This document shows, piece after piece, positions 12,000 through 23,531 of a DNA stretch of 64,000 nt; positions within the stretch are counted from its first letter, which is position 1; each line of letters opens with the position of its first letter. The stretch is from Warburgia ugandensis. Taxonomy: Eukaryota; Streptophyta; Magnoliopsida; Canellales; Canellaceae. A model generated the notes under the pieces. The model made no database searches. It was not told where the DNA came from and was given only the letters and a program-made list of their open reading frames with translations. The stretch lies in NCBI GenBank assembly GCA_035236585.1, contig CP141139.1, positions 17,624,990 through 17,688,989 on the forward strand, read 5' to 3'. Both the position numbers and the translations under genes were made by a program.

Positions 12000-13020
12000 C
12001 AGGATTGCTCAAGTTTCTTCTGTTTGGTGGCACATAAAGATCTCCTGTTAAACTTTTCCTTATGTGAAGATCTATTTCAGACAATCTTCAGTTGACAGAA
12101 AAGAAATCAAGAAATTTGTCTTCTCCTTGTTGCTCAACAAAATGTAGAAAATCTTGTGGAAATGCCTGGGGAAACATGAAACACGTTAGACACAACACGA
12201 AGTGGATGCTTTGGAGCTCTACCATTGATAACTTAGAACGATCTTTTGCTTGTAGAATGGTTTGACAAGCTAACTGCTTGAGCTAAAGCGACATCACAGT
12301 GTTTGGGCCAGCAAGACAAACCGTGTAACACGTTGGCGCACTTATTGTGACCTCCGTCTGACCTTGTCTATGGATAATGATATGATGCATTCCATAAAGT
12401 TCGCCATAAGTGATTCAAAGACTTAAAGAGTCATGATCAGTTGTAATTGACTTCGAAATCCTGCAGAAATGAACCACTTCTCCAAAGAAGAAATTGGCAG
12501 TAAAGGTGACGATAGGCCACCTTCAAGAACTTGTCAACAACCACAGATGGCATAGTACCGCCTGTGCATGCACAGAAGCTAAAAAAAGGGTAGCCCAGGT
12601 GCACGAAGCTCTCTCGTATGCGGGGTCTCTAGAAGCGTGGACCACAAGGGTTAATAGTACACAGGCTTACCTTGCATTTTGCAAGAGGCTGTTTCTACGC
12701 CTTGAACCCGTGACCTCAAAGTCGCACAACGACAACTCTACCGTTGCGCCAAGGCTCCAACACAAAATTTTTGGACAAATCTCCCTACCAAGCATTTGGC
12801 ATTGGCAAAGAATGCAGAGGCTAGTATTCTATGCATTGCCCCTGGGGCCTGACAGACCAAACAAATTTGCCTGAGTCTGCCCACATTGTTCTTTAGGTAT
12901 GGCGAAGTAACACTTCCCCACGATCTCTATAGTCTTGACATATTCCAAATGATCATGTGATCCTCTGCTATGTAGCTCCGTCCAAATCTGTTCTCGTAAG
13001 GAAACTCTACTAAATACATA
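12000..13020 (-). mobile_element. Ty3/gypsy retrotransposon integrase relic, minus strand
   Basis: Read on the reverse strand from about 13000 leftwards, the DNA gives fragments typical of a gypsy integrase. There is a zinc-binding-like region (GGSHDHLEYVKTIEIV-type and TMWADSGKFVWSVRPQGQ in different frames), then PMPNAW and GDLSKNFVL just before the inserted SINE. VVDKFLKVAYRH follows, corresponding to the core motif VVVDRFSKMAH, then WPKHCDVALAQA and APKHPL near 12200-12300. Stops and frameshifts are scattered throughout. No LTRs or reverse transcriptase were recognised nearby. The assignment rests on the order of these motifs. Confidence 0.6.
12588..12758 (-). mobile_element. Au-type SINE, near full length, minus strand
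   Basis: The reverse complement begins GGAGCCTTGGCGCAACGGTA, carries box B GGGTTCAAGGCGTAGAAACA and CAGCCTCTTGCAAAATGCAA, and ends GGGCTACCC. It is inserted in the gypsy integrase relic between the segments that would encode KNFVL and VVDKFLKV. Target-site duplications are not clear. Confidence 0.85.
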
Positions 13021-15572
13021 AACGTAAACCCAAGAAAAGATTTGGCTGGCTTTTTAGTTCTTATTTGAGAATTTCATTTGGCTGGTTTGATTGGCACATA
13101 TCATATATTTGTCGAAAATTTGGATCCCTGGCTTATAGATCCTTCAAATAATCAAATCTGGTGGTTTCAACGGTTAAAGCCATTAGCCACTTTATCCTGC
13201 TTCTCCAATTTGTGCTTTGAATTGATCATGAACTCTTGCAATGGCACTACACATCTTGGATGCATGTGGTTCAGATCTGCAACGCCACTAAACGCCCTTA
13301 TCTATCTCGTGGATGCCTGGTTGTTCCTAGTTGCTTCCTAACTCAGTATGCACAAAATGCTAAATTGAAGCTTAGACAAGTGATTGACACTTTCTTTAAT
13401 CTCAGGTGATCTGAGAGAGAGAGATTATACGATACAACCTGTTGTGTCATTCCGGTTTATGAAATTGAATAGCGGATCCATGTTTTTTTAGTTTTTTTTT
13501 CAACGATCCAAGACGTTCATCTTAGTCGCTCTCATCTCAGATGGCATAACTACCGAATCTAATGTCTGTTAGATGTCTACCGGCCCTTCTATTTTTGGAC
13601 CTTTTGAACAAAAAAAAATAAAAAATGATGTAATACAACAAAGCCCCAAAACATGGTATTAATATCTATTTTTTTTGCTTCAGAAGGTCCAAAAAAGGAC
13701 TTAGATACATCCAACAAACGTGAGACTTGGTAGATAGGCGTATTATCCTGCCTTATATATGTATGTATATGTGTATATAAGGTGATTTTTGGGAAATGGC
13801 TCATCTATGATTAAGATGGTTTAGATGAATAATTCATACCATTCAAAAAAGTCTGCCTCACTCCTTTAAACCACAAGTTAGGGGCTGTTACATTGTTCCT
13901 CACGGTTTTCCCAAGTTCTTATTAGCTGCCTAACATGGAAATCATACGGCTAGCGGGATGTATTCTTAATCACCTACCATAATAGCATGGTGAGCAATCG
14001 CTAGGATTTGGTTGGCAGTGGCACCTTTTGCCTAACGAAAAGTGAAAAGGCACAGCAGTAGTGATCCTGAAGTTCAGAACCTGCCCAAGCTCAAAGGCAT
14101 GGAGATAGTCACGGAAGAGGGACAAGATGAGTAACATCTCAAGTTCGATGCAGGGCTTAAGAATCAGGAGAACTAAGCCGTAGATAGTTTATCCATGATT
14201 TGTTACCCCCTTCCCAAACAGCCCTCCATAAGAAAGTTTAGTTGTCTTTTCTTTTCCCATTCTCTTACCTCCTGTTTCTTAGAATCCACAAAAATGAGAA
14301 TTGCTGCTGTTATTGGTTTCAGTCGTGCAAACCAATCAACTTACTCTTTTTTTCTTCTTCTTCTTTTTTATTGATTTTTACAAGCAAATAGCTCACACAT
14401 ACTCCTAAATCTAATCTCCTAATAAAGGAAAAAGTGACAATTTGAACCTGCCACTTAATATACTTTAAGAAAGATGCGGAGTTGTCTGAGACCGACTGCA
14501 CCTGTACCAATTAACTTAGTTAATTGAAATGCTAGAATTAGTCAAAGAGAACAAAGTTAAGAGTTAACGGGGAAGTGAAGACTGTCACTATCAAAACAAG
14601 TGGAAAAGATATAGCAAAGAGGGAACTAGGCCCCCGTATTTATGCCATGAATGGATGAAACTACAAGCGAGTCCCATTGCTTGTAGGATGTAACCCGTTT
14701 CCCCTGTCGTAGACAAGGTTTCTCCTCATCTAGACAATTCTAAGCCTTTAATCCGTGGAGGTCCTTTTGATGTACATCATGTAGCCATTGCTGTTTTATT
14801 TTCTAACCAGAACAGAAGAGGATTGGAATTATCAGATGGGTCTGAACGTCATCCCTCATCTCATCCATAAATGGCTTACGGTTTGGATCATTGAAAGAGT
14901 ATGTACCTTTCTGCTGACACAGCCCTCTTTTTGGTTTTGTTCGTTCACTATGTCACGACATCACGAAGAAGCTAGAATAACTCAGAAAGAAAGTGCCACC
15001 ACAGCCCACACTTTGTTCTCTCACGCTGCTTGCGGAGCGGCATTATCGGACGGACTCAAACTCAAAGCGAAGCAAATGTACATTTGTACTCTCATATTAT
15101 ATTGCAGGTGTACTAGGAATGGATTTATATATTGATTCACTAACAACAATATGAGTACCAACCACAACTTGCCCACCAACCTACATAACTTTATCAAATT
15201 TCATCTATCTGGCTCAAACCAGAGAGAAGAAGGTTCTTCCGTCTGCATTACGTGGGAACAAACAAAAAGACACTCGAGTTCCAACCACGTACATGGGATC
15301 CAACATCAACACGCCCAATAAGCCAAAAGAGGTGGTTTAGCTGACCAACAAAGAGCCAACACACCATATTCAAATGCCTCAACCACGAAGAGATGCTTTT
15401 CTACTTAAAAATATGAGCAAAGGTCACTTCTATTTTACACAATGATTCCCTGTATACGCGACCGGATGAGCCAACCACCAAAAGATGAGAATAAGTTGGC
15501 CTCTTTAAGTACAATGTTGCACGAGTTAGCCACATGAAAATACCTTTCCAGTTACTTATGTAATATTAGACT
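13021..15572. other. No gene recognised
   Basis: Short open frames at 13078-13341 and 14788-15135 have no domain I recognise and no visible splice context. A TATATGTATGTATATG run lies near 13755 and T/A-rich tracts near 14345-14370. I see no RNA gene or conserved protein here. Confidence 0.4.
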
Positions 15573-15742
15573 AAAATAGGGCAGCCTAGGTACACGAAGC
15601 GTCCACCCATGTGAGGTCTGGGTAAAGGGCGGACCACAAGGGCCTATAATATGCAGCTTTACCTTGTATCTTTGTCACGCCTTGAACCAGTAACCTCAAA
15701 GTCACATGACGACAACTTTACCATTGCGCCAAGGTTCCCCTT
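15573..15742 (-). mobile_element. Au-type SINE, near full length, minus strand
   Basis: The reverse complement starts GGGGAACCTTGGCGCAATGG and ends TAGGCTGCCCTATTTTA. The flanks CTTATGTAATATTAGACT (15555-15572) and CTTATATAATATTAAACT (15743-15760) form an 18-bp target-site duplication with two mismatches. Part of the middle (the CAGCCTCTTGCA region) is deleted. Confidence 0.9.
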
Positions 15743-15760
15743 CTTATATAATATTAAACT

Positions 15761-16886
15761 CTAATCCCAATTATCTCCTTGGTAAAGCTGAAGCATTTTA
15801 TAAGGTCTGCCATCATAAGATTTGATAATGCATACATATTTTTGTTGCGAAGGGAGTGATTCTACGTAACGAATAAAGGCTATCTGATGCCAGTCTGATA
15901 AAGAATGGCGCTGCAAGATGAAATCCGTCGACCTATGTCTAGTGGTGCCTACAGGTCGAACCAACAGCCTTGTAGATGTCCAGTTTTTCTTTTGACCGTT
16001 CTGGGCTGGTCATGGGTCCATTTGCTATCCAAGCCAAATGAAAAATGTTCCCCAAGTCTGGTCCATCAACATCCTTGGCTAATGATGGTGAAGGTTCAGC
16101 CAACTTTCATTGATAAGTAGACATGGACTGCAAGAATTAGCAGCCATGAAATGCAGCAAGAGGTGGTACAATAAACTTAGCATGAGTGAACCGGAGTGGT
16201 CTTTGTAGTTTCAGGTGGTAATAACACACTGAATTATTCATTGCTAATGAGTTCAGATTTTTCATGCATGGGAAATGTATAGGAATGTGTCTTTGACATC
16301 TTCCAATCCCAAAGAGAGCCAAAGAGGATCTGAAGAAAGAACTTTAAGGCCAAATTGTTCTCTATCATCTCATTCAATTTGTTGTAGGAGATGCACTTGG
16401 AATCAGTAATTGATGTTCATCGCCTTGAAATGTAAATAAGAGACTTGAGTTAGAGATTAAGTTGAATGTTAACTCTGCAAACCCTGCCAAAAGGCCTTCC
16501 AGTGCAGGTAGAATCTAATGTAGCAATGAAAGAAAGAAATTTGGGGAACCCTTCCAAGACCAAACAGGACCTACTATCTCATTCAACCCAGAATTTGGCA
16601 TAGGCTTGTTTTCGTAATGGCTGTTTGGCACGAAAACAGAAAAAGTTATATTACAAATTTATGCTTGATGCCTCTCTCAGTGTCTGCTATTGCTAAAGGC
16701 TAATCATAAATAGAGTTGTTTTCACTACAAAACTATCTTAATCAAACATGAAATCTTTGGTTTCATCTGGAATTTTATGATAAATTTGCAGTTATTGTTT
16801 AGTTAAATTCAATGAATTATGTTTTCCTCTTATGTTTCATGAAAAATGAACAAGAAAATGCCTACTACCTTTGATATACTGGAAAT
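15761..16886. other. No gene recognised
   Basis: Overlapping antisense open frames occur at 15761-16120 and 16137-16322, all under 75 codons and without known motifs. Nothing else was supportable. Confidence 0.4.
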
Positions 16887-17072
16887 AAAGGGAAGGCAGC
16901 CCTGGTGCATGATGCTCCCACGTACGTAGGGTCTGGGAAATGGGTGGATTACGAGGGTCAATGGTATGCAGCCTTATCTTGCATTTTACAAGAGGCTGTT
17001 TCCACACCTTGAACCCGTGACATCAAGGTCACACGATGACAACTCTACCATTGCGCCAAGGCTCCCCTTCCG
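16887..17072 (-). mobile_element. Au-type SINE, full length, perfect target-site duplication
   Basis: The reverse complement runs from GAAGGGGAGCCTTGGCGCAA through GGGTTCAAGGTGTGGAAACA to CAGGGCTGCCTTCC. A perfect 16-bp duplication, TTGATATACTGGAAAT, lies at 16871-16886 and 17073-17088. Confidence 0.93.
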
Positions 17073-17639
17073 TTGATATACTGGAAATCTCACAAAAAAG
17101 AAAAAAAGAAAAAGTGATTCAAACAGCATGTCCACAATCTAGCACCTAACGTAGTTTAATCTTTGGAAAAAATGTGGAGTTTCCATTAAATAGAATCTAA
17201 ACCTAGTTACTAAAAATTTGACTATAAATATACATGTGCCACATACAATGGACCAATATGAGTTTGTGCAGCAATTTTTGTATCTCAGGTAAATTGTACA
17301 ATGGCTTTCCATTGAAACCAGCAAGCCAGGCAAGTACTATCATCTAAGAAACTAGGGTTATTCGTGTGTAGTCCAAAATATCAAAATGTGTAATTGTTGT
17401 ACCCATGACTAGTAAAGGAAAGCGTATCACTCCGTTTAGGAATAGCAATGCTATTCTCCTTGACAATTAAGATAAAGTTAAGATTGCATTAGACGTTGAA
17501 ACACAACTAAATATTCCCATCAGTCAATTTATTTTAGTAAAGTCACGACTGGATCGTCAACCTTTTCCCAAATTAAGAAGGGAAGTTAAAGTTCCACCCA
17601 TTCCTTGCAAGCTCACCCTTGTTCATTTCTCTTTGTAAA

Positions 17640-18255
17640 AATCTATACATATATTCCTGGGCCAAGTGGATTGGGAGGGATGATTGCTGATCATAAAGAC
17701 AAGATCACTTTGGACTTCTGTGATTCTCTGGGCATCTGTAACTCTACAGAGCTGAGGTTGCAACCTTGGCTTTGGGAATCCAGTGTTGGAGTCAGCTAAA
17801 GGTTCAATGCATCATCATGAAGGTGAGTCTCCCAATACAATAAATAGAGTGCTAAGAGGCCTTGAAAAATCTGGAATATTTTTTATAGAATTGATAAACA
17901 GCTTATGAACTCTTAGTTCTTGGTAGTTCACACACACAGATCTGTGAACAGCCAAGAAGATGGGTTGGGCAGAGAGGGCATTCTCCTAGAAGAGCCTAGG
18001 ATCAGAATTATTTAGTTCATAGATGGATGATCACATTTTTTAGCGTTACAACTTGGTCTTATGGATCTCTATGTCATTGTCTTTTTCTATTTAAGTGTAA
18101 GGGTGAGGGCTTGTATTGTTTGGTGTGTATGTCCTTGAGTCATTTATAAATGAAGCATATATTGTCTCGCCCTGGGCCCTTACTCTTCTACGAAAGTAAG
18201 GAGGGCTTTGGTTCCCCTATCAATAAAACTTATTTTTCTCAAGAAAAAAAAATGT
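17640..18255 (+). mobile_element. L1-type LINE 3' fragment: RNase H and A-tail
   Basis: GPSGLGGMIADH, then DSLGICNSTE (about 17656-17755), match the central part of the LINE RNase H including its conserved glutamate. Downstream, in other frames, traces of the C-terminal ANKKADGL-type motif occur near 17950. The block ends with CAATAAAACTTATTTTTCTC and an A-run at 18243-18250, a typical LINE 3' end. It is 5'-truncated and frame-broken. Confidence 0.65.
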
Positions 18256-21040
18256 TTGAACATAAAAAAGTCATTTCAATTAAAGTACGACCTAAGAAGA
18301 TTAACAGTGTTTGGTAACCACCATGTCTAATTCAAATTTCCATTTCTTGCATTGTTTGCATCATAAGGAAAGTGTTTTTTCTTATCTTTTTTCTTTTTAC
18401 ATAGGATTTTTTGGGAAAATGTCATTACATTTTGCCTGAACAATAACGGTATTTTTCTTATGATTTAAAAATAAATTTAAATATATTTTTATTGATCAAA
18501 TTATTTATTATATTCTAATTTGTATTAGGAAGATTTTTATATAAGTTTTTAGGGAGAAATCAAAGTTTAAATTATTGAATTTCATTGAGGAAGATCAACA
18601 TGTATTGTTGGGCATGTTAATGAACATGGTATTTTGCAATTGAATATATCACTATCAGTTGGTTTTTGTTGAAACCTAACTATAACATTAGATTTCTTGT
18701 TATCGAATTGAGTTAAATACCAAGTTTCACTGAAACTTTCAATAGAGAAGTCATTGAACTTAGTGGTCAAAGTCAAGAACTTAATCACAGGTTGCGGCCC
18801 TAAAGTATAAAACTTTGAATTAGAAATAGGGAAGGGTAAATTGAAAATTTGAAAAGATTAACAAGGAAAGATAATGAGAAAGTAACATAATGGCAATTTT
18901 GCAAAGCTTACGAAAATTTAATTACAATTTTGCAAAACTCAAGAAACATTGGACTTTTTGGCAAAAATGCCAAAATGTAATAGCATTTTTGCAAAAGACC
19001 CTTTTATATAAGTTGTCCACCCAAAGGGAAAAGCCAAAAAATATTCTTGTAATTATGACCAAATATACAATAAAAGATGAAAAGGCTATCATAAACATAC
19101 TAAAGATAAATCATGTGTTGAACTAAAAGTTATGGAGGGGGCCATCAAATGTTTATTGCAATTGGTTGAAGACAACTTGGCATCTTCCTTTAAATATGCT
19201 TGATTAATGTTTGAGTCACAGTTTTCCCCTTCGACCGGGGGATTAGATTTAAGAAGTTATGTCAATGATTTGCTTTGTAATTCTTTAACTTGCACCAAAA
19301 AAGTAAATCATAGAGAAAATCCACATTGTCATCACATAAATATTCATAAGAAAAAGCAAGCACGATGTCCATGTAAATTAATCATAGAAGTAACTATATA
19401 TAATGCATGTTTATACAAATCAAAACAGAATAGGAAGAGAAAAAATCAATTGCTAGTGCACCACAATGCGAGGGAAAATGTCTTCTAGAACATCCATGTC
19501 ATGCAAGACCATAATCCAAGGATTAGTGCAATCACAACAATCGAAAGCTTAAGGTTTGAGCACACAATTGTGTTGGTTAAATGCCCAATCTCTCATCCAA
19601 TAGCTTGCAACACATTTTTAAAGAAAAAAACTTGATTCTCAAATTTCCTAGAGCACTATCTCTTTGAACATAAAGCAGGACTTTAACAAACATCAACATA
19701 GAAGTCATGATTCAGCTAGAATAGTAGTTTTAATTAACAAACTGAGGTTATTAGGCCATGATCAATCTTAATCATGATTTCTAATAGAAAAATCACAACA
19801 ATAAATGAAAGCTGAGAAACAATAGGTTATCCTAACCAACAATCCTAGAAATATTTTACCAATATCATTAGAAGTTTATAGGACTACCTTGTTCAAATAA
19901 TCAAAAAGTACTTTGAATCAAATAGGTCAACTAATTCTAACTAATTTACTTAAATTTTTTTTGAACCAATGGTCTAGAATTTTCAGCTAGAAAAAACATA
20001 AACTATGATCACTCAATGGTCACAGTTTTTTTGAGGTAGTCTATCCAAGGGTTAGCAGACAAGGAGGATGGCATAGATCTTCAAGAAAACACGCCTAGAT
20101 TGAAATCTTTACTTGAGACTCAATTTATCATTCCCCATTTGCATACACACAGGAGTCTTAGTTTACCATTCCTCATTTATACATATTGTAGTCTTCTTGA
20201 TAATGCAACTCGTTAAAAGTAAGCAAGCTCCTCCTATTTTATTAAAAATGCACTTTATTGTTCTTTTATAATACTTAGTGCATCAATATTTTTGATATTT
20301 CTGAAGGTAAATGATAACTTTAAAACCTCGGAGGCATGGATTCTAGCATCAGCCATTAAAGGCAACTAAGTTGACTATAGCCTTGGTTCTCCTAAACAAC
20401 TACTACAATTGGGCATTAATATTAATCTCAATATCTTATCATGTGAATTGTTATGTTTCAATAAGCATTGAGCAAGAATCAAAACTAGAAACAAGATAGG
20501 ATATGTTTTGATGGTCAAAAAAGTTTTAAGGGGTATTCAAGGTGACCCTCTAATGAGATTATGTAATGCAGGCGGTTTGATTTGGATCCAAGATAACCTT
20601 ATTGTATAGAAAATTGCAATCATTTAATGTCCTAGCTATTTCTACCCATATAGTTTAGCCTTTTTTTATGTATACTATTGGATATAGAATAATGCTTATG
20701 GCTAACTTGTCTTCATGTCTATCATGTGAATGATCTAGATTGTGTATTTATTTTCTTTAACAGTCACAGTCTAGATTATTTTGATCCATACCATGAATGT
20801 CTCTTATTTAAATATCTACCTTGTAGTAATTAGACTGTGTCTAAAAAGGGTAAGTTTATTAGAGTAATGTCTTCTCCATTGATGGTGGAAACTATTGTGA
20901 AGAGGAAGATGAAAGACTGTGTTTGGACATATTCATCTCAAAGGGCATGTAAAATGAAAGACAACACTTAGTTTATAAAAAAAAATTTCTTTCATGTGTT
21001 CTAGTTTAAATAGTGATATTGTTGACTTCAAATGCTTTTA

Positions 21041-21105
<65 letters not shown>

Positions 21106-21914
21106 GATGAGTTGGCAATAATTATTGGTAGGCAGATTGAGTATTCCAAGTTGTGAGGATCATTGCCGCTTATATAATCTTAAGAGGTGATCATAAGTTC
21201 GATTTGATACTATTAGATGGAAAATGGTGAAGTGGCAAACTCATTTTGTCATATAGACTACATAGATGTGTAAGTTTAGGGAGAATGCAGTTTTTACTAA
21301 CACTAAAACTTTAATTTACTCAAGGATCACTGTACTAACATTTTGATTTAAGTTACCTTTCATTTGCATGTTGAATGTACTTCTAGAACCTCAAAATATA
21401 TTTCACGACTACAACTTTGTTATTCAAATCATTATTAGGTCCTATCTTTCATAGATCATGCAAAAAAACAAATTGGAGGATCTTAGCCACTTTTGAGGCA
21501 ACCTAATCTATGAAAATATTCTCGATAGTAGCTTATCTGAGAACAATAAGGTTCAAAGAGAAACATGTTAGATCAACAAATGGTATCTACATGTCTTTTA
21601 GGTTAAAATTTCAATGTCTGCTAGTAGTCACTATGCAACTTTGTTTTCATATTATTTCTGAATGGCTTCAAGGTTAGGGGTTCAACCATAACTCAAGAAA
21701 TAGTTCCTAGCATTATTGTCATGCAAACAACTTGCTACTAATATTATAAAGAAGAATATAATAAATAATTATTATTTGAGAGGGAAAAGCTATTTACATC
21801 TCTATATTCTCATAAATGAAATTATCCCAAAATAAAAAATGGAAAAGAAAAACCTGCACTTAAAAAAAACAAAAAAGAGAGAGGCCACTATTACAAACAA
21901 ACATTGCTGTTGAA
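18256..21914. other. A+T-rich region without recognised genes
   Basis: No known protein motif was seen on either strand. Open frames at 18582-18788, 18890-19126 and 19207-19488 are short and of low complexity. The main feature is the long CT microsatellite listed separately. Confidence 0.45.
21044..21101. repeat. (CT)n microsatellite, about 28 units
   Basis: An uninterrupted CT dinucleotide tract of about 57 bp. It is directly visible. Confidence 0.95.
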
Positions 21915-22064
21915 AGCTGTCTAGCACAGTTAGTCGTAGACAACAAGGTGACTCTCCTCGTTACACTTAGTTGAAAGTTCAAGGCGAGCTTTAGTAGATT
22001 TAAGAATTAGGGTATATCTTTTAGGTAGTTTGCTTCATAACTCTTTCTCAAAAAAAAAAAAAAA
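21915..22064 (+). mobile_element. Possible tRNA-derived SINE (not Au) with A-tail
   Basis: TAGCACAGTTAG at 21922-21933 fits box A of Pol III promoters with one mismatch, and AGTTCAAGGC at 21976-21985 fits box B loosely. The element ends in a run of 15 or more A at about 22050-22065. A relative of its 3' half lies at 22600-22690. The family is not recognised, and no target-site duplication is obvious. Confidence 0.4.
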
Positions 22065-22599
22065 AGTGACTAGATACCATTATTCCATTACAATTTAAAA
22101 GATTAAGGGTTGTGAATTAATAGATTCAATTGACTATAAGAATTGCATACATGGCATGGGTCTATAAAAGGGTAAAATTTGACAAGATTCAAGCTACTAC
22201 CAGTTTGACGATAAAGTTTTTCATCACAACTTGTCATCTTAAAGAATGTAACTCTTTGTTTGCATTAAGAACAAAATTTTTTTGCTCCAATTTTAAAAAA
22301 CCCATATATGTCTTGTGGTGTATTTCTAATATACATTCGGTGAGAAAAGTTGCAATTGTTCCTCAGCAAAGATTCTCTAAACCATTAATCTTATTTAATG
22401 TTGAAACTAAACCGACATAAGAATTACACCTAATGAAAATAATACAAAATTCGTATCAATCTTGAAAAGCTATTATACAAATGATCTTTCTTGCATGAGA
22501 TTTACCTTGCAAAGTTCACCTACAATGAAAAATCAACAAATCCTTAGCCAGTAGATTTTGTTAAAAGTTTTTAAGAGGAGGATCAAGGTGGCACTTTTC

Positions 22600-22690
22600 C
22601 CTTATTAGTGAGATGTTTGGGAGATTTAGGAATTAAAATATGCTTTTTAGGTAATTTGCTTAATAATTCTTTGATGTAAAAAAAACCACT
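22600..22690 (+). repeat. Second copy of the 3' half of the 21915-22064 repeat
   Basis: GCTTTTTAGGTAATTTGCTT and the following AATTCTTTG plus A-run parallel the 3' part of the element ending at 22064 (TCTTTTAGGTAGTTTGCTTC and its A-run). This is an interspersed repeat of about 90 bp, probably a truncated copy of the same SINE-like family. Confidence 0.4.
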
Positions 22691-23292
22691 AATTATTATT
22701 ATTATTAGGAAAGGTTGAGGTAGTAAGACCGATTAAATGGTCCACATTGCCAACCCCTCATGAATTGGCAAATCATTCCATGTGATCCTAGATGTCCATT
22801 TCCAAGTATAGATATCCATTAGGGAAGGCTATAATGACAAGAGAAGAACATAGGATGTTTTCGTTGAACCTCTACTACCCAAGTTTGGTAAAGACACCCC
22901 AAGGGCCATTTGGAAATTTAATGCACGATGCCCGGATCAAGAAAATCTGCCGTGCCCTTCTGCCATGGATATAGACGGCATTAGAGGGAGACAGAGTCGC
23001 CTCTCCTCTCACGCGTGTTACACTTTCCCTCCATGCGCCGAATGGAAACGACCACCCTGAAATGGAAACTCATCATCCATCATAATCATCCATACATAGG
23101 TGCCAGTCATTTGACGCCACCTATGGATGTGAGCATGACATGCTTGGATGATGTTCGATGGTCATTTCTCCATATTTGAGTACGCTGGGGACAGAAAGTC
23201 TAGAAAGGCAGAGGAGAGCAAAGGGACGATCGGAAGAAAAACTCCGCCCTCTGCAACGAATAAAATAATAAAACACAAAAGCAGAAAAAAGA
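22691..23292 (+). promoter_or_regulatory. Upstream region of the PAM2/RRM gene
   Basis: Intergenic sequence leading to the CID-type gene. A run of A+T (AATAAAATAATAAAACAC near 23260) is the nearest TATA-like sequence but is not a clean TATA box. No other motif is convincing. The extent of the promoter is inferred from gene position only. Confidence 0.3.
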
Positions 23293-23300
23293 AAACCCTA
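23293..23300 (+). promoter_or_regulatory. telo-box (AAACCCTA)
   Basis: AAACCCTA lies 232 bp before the start codon. In plants this motif is common near transcription starts of translation- and ribosome-related genes, which fits a poly(A)-binding-protein-interacting product. One octamer can occur by chance. Confidence 0.35.
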
Positions 23301-23389
23301 CTTTTAATCCGAAATTTGGCGCTTTTTTTTCTTTTTTGGTTTGTCATTTCTCGACCGATCGTTTGATGAAATGGAGAGCATTTAGCAAA

Positions 23390-23531
23390 CAGGTAAGTTG
23401 CAATCCTGATGTGAGATTTCAGGTCGATTTGTACATTTTCCCTTGTTTTTGGTTTTCTTTTCGAGTTTTCTGCAATCGATCTGTAGAAGGGAGGGAAAGA
23501 GCGTGGAAAAGAAGAGATTGATAGGCGTAAA
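23390..23531 (+). other. 5' leader with possible leader intron donor
   Basis: CAG|GTAAGT at 23390-23398 is a consensus splice donor ahead of the start codon, so a 5'-UTR intron is plausible. The acceptor cannot be chosen by eye; TTTCAG at 23417-23422 is one candidate. An upstream ATG at 23366 would open a short reading frame if the region is unspliced. Confidence 0.35.

Noticed and set aside
14788-15135. 115-codon open frame
   Set aside because: No recognised motif, and no upstream or downstream exon-like sequence.
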